Shown here: positions 1 through 6,127 of the stretch, piece after piece | How positions within the stretch are numbered: the stretch's first letter is position 1 | Layout: every line of letters begins with the position of its first letter | Assembly (NCBI GenBank): GCA_041493035.1 | Contig: JBGPYB010000076.1 | Location: forward strand, 1 to 21,783 | Direction: 5' to 3' | Source: JBGPYB01 sp041493035 | GTDB lineage: Bacteria; Acidobacteriota; Vicinamibacteria; Fen-336 | DNA length: 21,783 bases | Made by a program: the position numbers and the translations under genes | The notes under the pieces: generated by a model | The model's input: only the letters and a program-made list of their open reading frames with translations | Databases searched by the model: none | Told to the model about the DNA's origin: nothing

Positions 1-1
1 G

Positions 2-802
2 GTGACGCCTGAAGTCCCCGGCGCCCTTCGACTTGCGGCGCTGCGCGTCGTGCTGCTCGTCTGCATCGTAGCCGGGGGCCTGGGCCTGGTGGCCGCGCGC
101 CGAGCCCTCGCGAAGGAAGCTCGCGCGATGGCTCGTGAGCGGGCCTTCGTCACCACGGTCACACACGAGTTGCGCACGCCCCTCGCCGCCATCCGTCTCT
201 TCGGCGAGACCCTGGCCGAAGGGCGCGGCGACCCGCGAGACTACGGAGCCCTCGTGGCTCAGGAAAGCGAGCGTCTCTCCGATCTCGTCGAACGCGTCCT
301 GGCGGCCACGCGGGTCGACGAAGCCCCTCGCTTCGGTCCCGTTTCTCCGCGTGAACTGGCATCCTCTGTGGTGGAGTTCGTCGAAGCCCGCGCTCGACGC
401 CGGCACGTCCGCGTCGACTACCACGCCGATGACGACCTGCCCGAAGCGCGTTGGGATGCCGACGCCGTGGGTCGCGCGCTCCTGAACCTCATCGACAACG
501 CCGTGAAGCACGGGAAGGAAGGGGGCCACGTCGAGGTCCGCGTCTTCCGGGCGGAGGAGCAAGTCAAGCTGTCGGTGGCCGACGACGGGCCCGGGATCGG
601 CGCGGCCCACCGGGAGGGCATCTTCGATCGCTTCACCCGCGGGGCCACCGACGCGCCGGGGACGGGGCTCGGCCTCTACCTCGTCGAGCAGGTGGCCCGG
701 GCCCACGGCGGTCGTGTTGATCTGGTGACGGGAGAAGCCTGCGGCTCAACCTTTATCCTCGTCCTGCCCGTCGTGCCACCGGGCGCCGAGGCGCCCGCGT
801 GA
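2..802 (+). CDS. Sensor histidine kinase, probably truncated at the 5' end by the window
   Basis: This is the catalytic part of a two-component sensor kinase, which autophosphorylates on histidine and passes the phosphate to the next gene's product. Counting from the GTG at position 2, one membrane helix spans about residues 11-33. The H-box THELRTP follows with the phosphoacceptor His55. The ATPase domain shows the N-box around NLIDNAVKHG (Asn166), the G1 box DDGPGIG (194-200) and the G2 box GTGLGLYL (about 220-227). The HisKA/HATPase assignment is firm. The GTG at 2 is only the first possible start in view. A sensory domain and an earlier membrane helix probably lie upstream, so the true start and the signal sensed are unknown. 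The stop overlaps the response regulator start by 4 nt (GTGA), so the two are almost certainly translationally coupled. Confidence 0.93.
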   Translation: MTPEVPGALRLAALRVVLLVCIVAGGLGLVAARRALAKEARAMARERAFVTTVTHELRTPLAAIRLFGETLAEGRGDPRDYGALVAQESERLSDLVERVLAATRVDEAPRFGPVSPRELASSVVEFVEARARRRHVRVDYHADDDLPEARWDADAVGRALLNLIDNAVKHGKEGGHVEVRVFRAEEQVKLSVADDGPGIGAAHREGIFDRFTRGATDAPGTGLGLYLVEQVARAHGGRVDLVTGEACGSTFILVLPVVPPGAEAPA

Positions 803-1494
803 GGCCGGCGCTCCTGCTCGTGGAAGACGACCCGGCCTTGGCACGGGGACTCGTCGACAACTTCCGCGACGAAGGCTACGACGTGCACCACGTCACGCGG
901 GGCGACGAGGCCGTCACTGCCGTCCGCGATCATCGACCGCAGGTCGTGGTTCTGGACGTGCTACTCCCGGGACGGTCAGGGCTCGAGGTCCTGAAGGATC
1001 TGCGCGGCGCCGGCAATCGGGTTCCCATCCTGATGCTCACTGCCAAAGGCGACGTCGTCGACCGCGTGGTGGGACTGGAGATGGGGGCCGACGACTATCT
1101 CCCCAAGCCGTTCGCCGTTCGGGAGCTGCTGGCGCGAGTGCGGGCGCTGCTGCGACGAGCGGAGGCTCAGCCGCAGGCCGGTCACGTCATCACCATCCAC
1201 GGCGTATCCTTCGACTTCCGCGCTCTGACGGCGACCGGGCGTCGGGGGCGGCTCGACCTCACTCCCCACGACGTCCTGGTCCTCAAGGTGCTGGCCGAGC
1301 GGCGCGGCGAGGTCGTCCCGCGCATCGACATCATTGAAGAGGTCTGCGGCCTCGATTCCGAGGCGACGCTCCGCACCGTCGACAACCACGTCGTCGCCCT
1401 GCGCCGCGCCATGGGCGACGATCCCCGGCGGCCGCGCTGGCTTCAGACGGTGAAGGGCTCGGGCTACCGTCTGGCACCCGAAGGCGAGGCCTGA
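799..1494 (+). CDS. OmpR/PhoB-family response regulator
   Basis: This 231-aa DNA-binding response regulator is the evident partner of the kinase before it. The receiver domain (about 1-120) has the acidic pair Asp10/Asp11, the phosphoacceptor Asp53 in VVVLDVLLPG, Thr81 in LMLTAK and Lys103 in YLPKPF. The C-terminal half (about 130-228) is a winged-helix domain of the Trans_reg_C type, with the recognition-helix region RTVDNHVVALRRAMG and the closing wing TVKGSGYRL. The GTG start at 799 overlaps the kinase stop, so coupling rather than its own Shine-Dalgarno sequence probably drives initiation. Length and domain order are normal for the family. The regulated genes cannot be told from the sequence; the STN-domain gene 95 bp downstream on the same strand is the nearest candidate. 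Confidence 0.96.
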   Translation: MRPALLLVEDDPALARGLVDNFRDEGYDVHHVTRGDEAVTAVRDHRPQVVVLDVLLPGRSGLEVLKDLRGAGNRVPILMLTAKGDVVDRVVGLEMGADDYLPKPFAVRELLARVRALLRRAEAQPQAGHVITIHGVSFDFRALTATGRRGRLDLTPHDVLVLKVLAERRGEVVPRIDIIEEVCGLDSEATLRTVDNHVVALRRAMGDDPRRPRWLQTVKGSGYRLAPEGEA

Positions 1495-1578
1495 CCGTGG
1501 CTGACTCCGCGCTGACATGCCCGCGGCCGCACCGCGCGATCCTCCTTCCCATCGGCGTCTCTTGGGGCGCCCTCTTGT

Positions 1579-1585
1579 GGAGGAA
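1579..1585 (+). promoter_or_regulatory. Strong Shine-Dalgarno that fixes the start of the STN-domain gene
   Basis: GGAGGAA lies four bases before the ATG at 1590. It selects this ATG over an in-frame GTG at 1497, which would place a non-hydrophobic 31-residue extension before the signal peptide. It is one of the few clear ribosome binding sites in the window. Confidence 0.75.
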
Positions 1586-1589
1586 CGGA

Positions 1590-2522
1590 ATGAAGCGAAC
1601 GATCCTGTTCTTGACGCTGCTCTCGCTTGGGGCTCCGGCTGGCGCCCGCGCTGGCGATCCTGAGGCTCTTCTGACCCAGGGAAAGCTGGACGTGGACATG
1701 GGTGACGGATCCGCAGCAGCCGCGGCTTTCGAGGGAGTCATCGCCGATCCGGCGGCCTCGTCCTCGCTGCGCGGGGAAGCGCTGGTGCGCCTCGGCCTCG
1801 TGCGAAGGGACGCGAAGAACGAGAAGGGAGCGATGGAGGCCTTTGCCCTGGCCTGGCGCGATCACCAGCAAGAGAAAGACGTGGTCGCCCTCCTGTTGCA
1901 GACCCTGGGCCAGGCTCTTCCGAGTGATGAGCGGTGGGACGCCATCTGGAAGCAGGTCGTAGTGAAGATCCCCGGTACGCGGGACGACGAGCAGCCGATC
2001 ACCGTCGAGTGGCCCGGCGTCCGGCTGCCACGCGTCCGCCCGCGCGGCGATCTCATCGACCTGCATTTCAAGGACGGGAATCTACAGGACATCTTTCGAC
2101 TCTTCGCGGACATCAGCGGGCTCAACGTCGTCGTGCATCCAGGCGTTCAGGGCGTGGTCACCTTGAGGTTCCATCAGATGCCGTGGGCTGACGCGCTCGA
2201 TCGCATCCTCGCTCCGAACGGATACGCGGCCACACTCGCAGGCAACATCCTCGAGATCGGCGAGCCAAGGCACCTCCCCGCGCCGCGCCGTTTCGAAGGC
2301 GCTCTGATGGACTTCGACTTCCACGACGTCGAGCTCGTCGAGGCACTGCGGCGGGTCGCGGAGCGCGGGGCACGGGACCTCTCGGCTGGTCCCCAGGTCA
2401 GCGGGAAGCTCACGCTGAAGCTGGTTCAGGTGCCCTGGGATCAGGCCTTCGACCTGATCGTCCGCCTGAACGGCCTGACTTGGCAGCAGGTGGGAACGAC
2501 CCTCAAGGTTGGGCAGCGGTAG
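1590..2522 (+). CDS. Exported protein with TPR-like region and two secretin N-terminal (STN) domains, no secretin barrel
   Basis: The 310-aa product starts with a signal peptide (MKRTILFLTLLSLGAPAGARA) and is expected in the periplasm. Residues 22-110 are alanine-rich and helical, resembling TPR or HEAT repeats. Two similar modules follow at about 157-224 and 238-307. Each has the pattern of the secretin/TonB short N-terminal domain: LHFKDGNLQDIFRLFADISG with MPWADALDRIL in the first, DFDFHDVELVEALRRVAERG with VPWDQAFDLIV in the second. PilQ-type secretins have such domains before a large outer-membrane pore domain, but here the protein ends right after the second module. It may be a stand-alone periplasmic adaptor for a secretin or TonB-dependent system encoded elsewhere. 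The domain assignment is by pattern only and the function is unknown. Confidence 0.8.
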   Translation: MKRTILFLTLLSLGAPAGARAGDPEALLTQGKLDVDMGDGSAAAAAFEGVIADPAASSSLRGEALVRLGLVRRDAKNEKGAMEAFALAWRDHQQEKDVVALLLQTLGQALPSDERWDAIWKQVVVKIPGTRDDEQPITVEWPGVRLPRVRPRGDLIDLHFKDGNLQDIFRLFADISGLNVVVHPGVQGVVTLRFHQMPWADALDRILAPNGYAATLAGNILEIGEPRHLPAPRRFEGALMDFDFHDVELVEALRRVAERGARDLSAGPQVSGKLTLKLVQVPWDQAFDLIVRLNGLTWQQVGTTLKVGQR

Positions 2523-2597
2523 CGTCGAGGGCGTGGGGGCGATCGCCAGATCCTTCGCGTCGCGCACCCAGACGGGCGCGCCGCTCAGGATGACGGG

Positions 2598-3902
2598 CTA
2601 CTCAAACCAGCCTGCGATGGCGCTGCCGGAACGGAGGATCGTCTCGGTACGATCGGCGCCGGTGGAGACGATGCCGATCTCGGCGCCGCACAGCTCCGCG
2701 AGGCGATCGACGTATCGCCGCGCGCCGTCGGGGAGCATCGCGAAATCGCGGGCGCCCGCCGTCGGCGTGTCCCATCCCGGCAGCGTCTCGTAGATCGGTT
2801 GGCACGCCTCCAGGACGCCCAGGTCGGCCGGCATCTCCTCGATCCTCTCGCCGCGGTGGTTGTAGGCGACGCACACCTTGATCTCGGCCCGGCCGTCGAG
2901 AACGTCGAGCTTCGTCAGCGCCAGCGAGTCGAATCCGTTGACCCGCGTCGAGTAGCGCGTGACGACGGCGTCGAACCAGCCGCAGCGACGCGGGCGCCCC
3001 GTGGAAGCGCCGAACTCCGCCCCCCGCTTGCGGATCTCCTCCTCCAGGTCGCCGCCGATCTCCGTGGGTAGCGGCCCAGCGCCTACGCGAGTGGTGTACG
3101 CCTTCGCGATGCCGAGGACGCCGTCGATCCGCGTGGGTGGAACCCCAAGCCCCACGGCGGCCCCTCCGGCGCCCGCCGATGACGACGTCACGAAGGGGTA
3201 CGAGCCGTGATCGATGTCCAGGAGCGTCGCCTGAGCTCCCTCGAACAGGATGGAGTAGCCGGACGCGAGGTGCCTGTGGAGAACGGTGACGACGTCCACA
3301 ATCCGCGGGCCGAGGCGCGCGCCGAAGCCGACGAGCTCGTCGATGACGGCGTCCCAGTCGACGTCGGGTGTCCGGCCGGCGCCGCGGCAGATCTGCTCGT
3401 AGTGGCGGCGCGCCTCCTCGAGCTTCGCGGCCAGCGCCTCGGGGCGCAGCAGGTCGACCATCCGCAGGCCGCGACGCCCCGCCTTGTCCTCGTACGCCGG
3501 GCCGATACCGCGGAGCGTGGTGCCGATCTTGCGCCCGCCCCGCTGCTCCTCCGCCAGCGCCTCGAGAGCGCGGTGGTGCGGGAGGATGAGGTGCGCGCGG
3601 TCGGAGATGACGAGGTTGTCCTCGACCTCCACGTTGCGCTGTCGCAGCTCTTCGATCTCCTTCTCCAGCGCCCAGGGGTCGATCACCATCCCGTTCCCCA
3701 TGACGCAGAGGATGCCGGTGTGGAGGATGCCCGAGGGGATCAGATGAAGGACGAAGCGCTCGCCGTCGATGATGACCGTGTGGCCGGCGTTGTGGCCGCC
3801 GTTGTAGCGGGCCACGACCTGCACACGATCGGCGAGCAAGTCGACGATCTTTCCCTTGCCTTCGTCGCCCCATTGGGCGCCTGCAATGACGATATTGGGC
3901 AT
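2598..3902 (-). CDS. purA: Adenylosuccinate synthase
   Basis: PurA joins IMP and aspartate using GTP to give adenylosuccinate, the first committed step from IMP to AMP, in the cytoplasm. The 434-aa protein has the family length. It opens with IVIAGAQWGDEGKGKIVD, containing the catalytic Asp13 and the GDEGKGK phosphate loop (12-18), followed by GGHNAGHT with the catalytic His41. Other typical blocks are GTTLRGIGPAYEDK, LFEGAQATLLDIDHGSYPFV and GRPRRCGWFD. The start is the ATG at 3902, the only one compatible with the conserved N-terminus. No Shine-Dalgarno precedes it, and a -10-like element lies 14 bases upstream, so the leader is very short. The gene is convergent with the STN gene, 75 bp away, and downstream of the toxin gene on the same strand. 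It is a housekeeping gene. Confidence 0.98.
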   Translation of the reverse strand: MPNIVIAGAQWGDEGKGKIVDLLADRVQVVARYNGGHNAGHTVIIDGERFVLHLIPSGILHTGILCVMGNGMVIDPWALEKEIEELRQRNVEVEDNLVISDRAHLILPHHRALEALAEEQRGGRKIGTTLRGIGPAYEDKAGRRGLRMVDLLRPEALAAKLEEARRHYEQICRGAGRTPDVDWDAVIDELVGFGARLGPRIVDVVTVLHRHLASGYSILFEGAQATLLDIDHGSYPFVTSSSAGAGGAAVGLGVPPTRIDGVLGIAKAYTTRVGAGPLPTEIGGDLEEEIRKRGAEFGASTGRPRRCGWFDAVVTRYSTRVNGFDSLALTKLDVLDGRAEIKVCVAYNHRGERIEEMPADLGVLEACQPIYETLPGWDTPTAGARDFAMLPDGARRYVDRLAELCGAEIGIVSTGADRTETILRSGSAIAGWFE

Positions 3903-3916
3903 GACGCGAAACGCGT

Positions 3917-3945
3917 ATGTTACCGGCTGAGGGCCGAAAGCTCAA
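3917..3945 (-). promoter_or_regulatory. Predicted purA promoter
   Basis: Read on the minus strand, TTGAGC (3945-3940) is followed after 17 bases by TAACAT (3922-3917), with the purA ATG 14 bases further on. Each hexamer matches the sigma-70 consensus at four of six bases and the spacing is ideal. The -35 hexamer lies inside the left copy of the direct repeat at 3932-3970. This is a prediction by eye only. Confidence 0.4.
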
Positions 3946-3970
3946 CGCGCACGGCGGACGGAATGGCGTC
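3932..3970 (-). repeat. Left direct repeat: degenerate copy of the decarboxylase 3' end
   Basis: This 39-bp segment aligns without gaps to 4720-4758, with 35 of 39 bases identical and the first 17 (GGCCGAAAGCTCAACGC) identical. Read on the minus strand it encodes DAIPSAVRVELSA, against DAILSALCVELSA at the true C-terminus of the decarboxylase. It is detached from any decarboxylase body and lies between the toxin gene and purA. Confidence 0.8.
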
Positions 3971-3982
3971 GAGGGAAGGGTC

Positions 3983-4408
3983 TCACAGAAATGGGTTGAC
4001 GATCCTCACGGTCCCATAAAGGCGGTTCGCCTGAAAGTCCTCGGAGACGATCTCCGCCATCCCGTAGTGCTCGGCGTATGCCCAAAGGTGGGCGTCGAAC
4101 CACGACAGGCCATAAGCCGCCGACCCCCGAAGGGCAAGCCGAACGACCGCATCGTTCGGGTAGAGCACGTCGAAGACGGCAAGCATCTCCTCCGCTTCGC
4201 GCCGCGCCTCCTCGAGAGGCAGGAGGGCCTTTCCCCCGCGGAGAGGTCGGCTCACCGCGGCGACGAACTCGAGGAGGGCTTGATGAGGGATGCGAAGGGA
4301 GCCCTCGGCGAGGCCTCGACGAAGAAGGTTGGTCGCTACCTCCTGCTTGGCGGGAAAACGGGGGTCGTAGCGATAGACGAGGACATTCGTATCAACGAGC
4401 GCGGCCAC
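3983..4408 (-). CDS. PIN-domain toxin (VapC-like ribonuclease)
   Basis: PIN-domain toxins are Mg2+-dependent ribonucleases that cut RNA and stop growth unless held by their antitoxin. The 141-aa product has the four acidic residues of the PIN site: Asp6 (ALVDTNVL), Glu47 (LLEFVA), Asp105 (SWFDAHLWAYAE) and Asp124 (SEDFQ). The start chosen is the GTG at 4408, which puts LVDTN at the very N-terminus as usual for VapC. A longer in-frame extension to 4630 lacks any PIN character and lies across the antitoxin gene. The start overlaps the antitoxin reading frame by 17 nt, a typical coupled toxin-antitoxin arrangement. The target RNA is unknown. All catalytic acids are intact, so the toxin looks functional. 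Confidence 0.92.
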   Translation of the reverse strand: MAALVDTNVLVYRYDPRFPAKQEVATNLLRRGLAEGSLRIPHQALLEFVAAVSRPLRGGKALLPLEEARREAEEMLAVFDVLYPNDAVVRLALRGSAAYGLSWFDAHLWAYAEHYGMAEIVSEDFQANRLYGTVRIVNPFL

Positions 4409-4676
4409 GGACGTAGAGCTCCTCGCGCGTCCAGCCGCGGCTGCCGGCTGTAGCCACCTTACGGCCGCGCTCGCGCCCCTGCTGCCTTCGGGTGGCCTGG
4501 TCGAAGAGTCGCAAGCGCTCGGCCACGTTGCGGCTCGGGGCCGACCGGCCTCCGGGGACGACCCGAATGACGTCACCCGCCGACACCCAGTCGATCTGGT
4601 CGCCGGGTCGAAGCCCGTGCGCCTGCGCAATCGCCTTGGGCAGCGTCACTTGGAGCTTGCTCGTGATCTTGGCCAT
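4392..4676 (-). CDS. AbrB/MazE-type antitoxin
   Basis: This 94-aa antitoxin should bind and neutralise the PIN toxin and repress its own operon. Residues 1-45 form a swapped-hairpin AbrB-type DNA-binding domain: MAKITSKLQVTLPKAIAQAH, then GLRPGDQIDWVSAGDVIRVV. The remaining half is basic and charged (RNVAERLRLFDQATRRQQGR and later), as expected for a disordered toxin-binding tail. It overlaps the toxin start by 17 nt. No usable Shine-Dalgarno precedes the ATG: the AAGGA there is one base from it. A -10-like element six bases upstream suggests a leaderless transcript. The AbrB-PIN pairing is a well known VapBC variant. The cognate partner and operator are inferred from adjacency. Confidence 0.9.
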   Translation of the reverse strand: MAKITSKLQVTLPKAIAQAHGLRPGDQIDWVSAGDVIRVVPGGRSAPSRNVAERLRLFDQATRRQQGRERGRKVATAGSRGWTREELYVRGRAR

Positions 4677-4682
4677 GTCCTT

Positions 4683-4711
4683 ACTCTAGCAAGGACAGAA
4701 TCCTTGTTCAA
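4683..4711 (-). promoter_or_regulatory. Predicted toxin-antitoxin promoter with operator palindrome in the spacer
   Basis: On the minus strand, TTGAAC (4711-4706) and TAGAGT (4688-4683) are exactly 17 bases apart. The ATG of the antitoxin begins six bases after the -10, so transcription would start at or next to it. The spacer holds an inverted repeat with arms CAAGGA and TCCTTG around five bases (4690-4706), a likely site for antitoxin autorepression. The -35 hexamer includes the decarboxylase stop codon. Confidence 0.5.
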
Positions 4712-6114
4712 CGGCCGGCGGCCGAAAGCTCAACGCACAGGGCGGACAGAATCGCGTCCGCTGATCGGTCGATGTCGGCGTCGGTCGTGGACCAGTTGGA
4801 GACCGACACGCGCATCACCTGCATCTCGTGCCACTTCGATCCGCTCAGCCAGCAGGTCCCGTCGTTCTGGACGCGGGTGATGACCGCGCGGGTGAGCGCG
4901 TCGGCGTCGACGCCCGGCGCCTCGAAGCGGACCAGCACCTGGTTCAGGACGACGTCGTTCAGGATCCGGACGGCCGGCCCGCCCTTCAACCGATCTCCCA
5001 TGCGTCGCGCGAGACGCGAGCAGCGCTCGATCATGTCGGCGACGCCTCGCCGCCCGAGCGACCTGAGGGCGGCGTAGACGGCGAAGCCGCGGGCGCGGCG
5101 CGAGAACTCGGGGACATACTCCAGGGGATCGCGCTCCAGACCCGACGTCTGGATCAAGTACGCGGCCTTCGACGACATCGCACCGCGGTGGGCGGCGGAG
5201 TCAGCCACGATCACGATCCCCGAGTCGTACGGGACGTTGAGCCACTTGTGGGCGTCGGTGGCCCACGAGTCCGCCCCCGCGATCCCCACCGTTTGCCCAC
5301 GCAGCTCGGGGCTGGTGGTGGCCCAGAGGCCGAAGGCGCCGTCGACATGGACCCACGCGCCGGCGGCGTGCGCCATGGCCACGACCTTGTCCAGCGGGTC
5401 GAAGGCGCCGGTGTTCACGTTGCCGCTTTGCGCGCAGACGATCGTCGGGCCTTGGCATCCGGCCAGAACCTGTCGCATCACATCGGCCCGGACTCGCCCC
5501 TGGTCGTCGGTGGACACGCGATGAACGCGCTCGCTCCCCAGCCCCAGCATCCGGAGAGCCGAGAAGATGGTGACGTGAGCCTCGGCCGAGAGAACCACGT
5601 GGATCTCCGGCGCTCCGTACAACCCCTTGGCCTCGACGTCCCAGCCGGCTCGCTGCAGGACCGCGTGGCGTGCCGGCGCCAGCGCGGTGAAGTTGGCCAT
5701 CTGGCAGCCGGTCGCGAATCCGACACTCGCGGTGAGAGGCAGGCCGAACAGCTCGAGGAGCCACTCCGAGGCGATGTCCTCCACGACCGACGCCGCCGGG
5801 GACGCGGCGTAGAGCCCCGCGTTCTGGTCCCAGGTGGCCGCAAGCCAATCGGCCGCGAGCGCTGCCGGCAGGCTCCCGCCGATGACGAAGCCGAAGAAGC
5901 GCGGTCCGGCGGTGGCGATGAGTCCGGGCTCCGCGCCGGCGGCGAGGCGGCTGATCACCGACTCGTCGGCCTCCCCCGCGTCGGGCAGGGCCCCACCGAG
6001 GGCCTGCACCAGCTCGTCGCGGGTGGCCGAGGCGCGCACCGGCCGCTCGGGGAGTCTTTCGAGAAACCGGCCGGCCAGGCGCGCGACTTCCTGAAGCAGG
6101 GCTTCGTGGCTCAC
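4708..6114 (-). CDS. PLP-dependent group II (aromatic-L-amino-acid type) decarboxylase
   Basis: This 468-aa cytoplasmic enzyme is a fold-type I PLP decarboxylase of the group that acts on aromatic amino acids, histidine, glutamate or 2,4-diaminobutyrate. Visible features are FATGCQMANFTAL (phosphate-binding region), His180 in SAEAHVTIFSALRMLG (stacks on PLP), Asp258 in WVHVDGAFG (pairs with the pyridine nitrogen) and the Schiff-base Lys290 in TDAHKWLNVPYDSG. The GTG at 6114 is chosen because it follows GAGGA by four bases and lies 13 bp after the TPR gene stop. Upstream extensions would run into that gene. The two genes are probably cotranscribed. Substrate cannot be decided by eye. Its own stop codon lies in the toxin-antitoxin promoter, and its last 13 codons are duplicated at 3932-3970. 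Confidence 0.92.
   Translation of the reverse strand: MSHEALLQEVARLAGRFLERLPERPVRASATRDELVQALGGALPDAGEADESVISRLAAGAEPGLIATAGPRFFGFVIGGSLPAALAADWLAATWDQNAGLYAASPAASVVEDIASEWLLELFGLPLTASVGFATGCQMANFTALAPARHAVLQRAGWDVEAKGLYGAPEIHVVLSAEAHVTIFSALRMLGLGSERVHRVSTDDQGRVRADVMRQVLAGCQGPTIVCAQSGNVNTGAFDPLDKVVAMAHAAGAWVHVDGAFGLWATTSPELRGQTVGIAGADSWATDAHKWLNVPYDSGIVIVADSAAHRGAMSSKAAYLIQTSGLERDPLEYVPEFSRRARGFAVYAALRSLGRRGVADMIERCSRLARRMGDRLKGGPAVRILNDVVLNQVLVRFEAPGVDADALTRAVITRVQNDGTCWLSGSKWHEMQVMRVSVSNWSTTDADIDRSADAILSALCVELSAAGR
4720..4758 (-). repeat. Right direct repeat: 3' end of the decarboxylase gene
   Basis: This is the in-gene copy of the 39-bp repeat that also occurs at 3932-3970. It encodes DAILSALCVELSA, near the C-terminus of the decarboxylase. 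The two copies are 788 bp apart and bracket the whole toxin-antitoxin pair. Confidence 0.8.
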
Positions 6115-6127
6115 GGCGTCCTCGGCA

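Noticed and set aside
1497..1589. Earlier GTG start for the STN-domain protein
   Set aside because: The ATG at 1590 has a strong Shine-Dalgarno and is followed at once by a signal peptide, which the longer form would bury.
2538..2547. GGCGATCGCC palindrome between the STN gene and purA, like the cyanobacterial HIP1 motif or a terminator stem
   Set aside because: It has no loop or T-run, occurs once in this gap and no other sign points to a cyanobacterium. In GC-rich DNA it is expected by chance.
3207..4019. A 270-codon plus-strand frame opposite purA, and a 447-codon minus-strand frame (2602-3945) overlapping purA
   Set aside because: Both overlap purA, which has all family motifs. Neither shadow product has a recognisable domain and both are rich in Arg, Ala, Asp or Val from codon bias.
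4409..4630. N-terminal extension of the PIN toxin to 4630
   Set aside because: The extra 74 residues are Arg/Ser/Ala-rich, read through the antitoxin gene in another frame and precede the universal LVDTN start of the PIN domain.
3932..4758. Insertion sequence or integron cassette as an explanation of the repeats around the toxin-antitoxin pair
   Set aside because: No transposase, integrase, terminal inverted repeats or attC-like structure is visible, so I report the repeats without naming an element.
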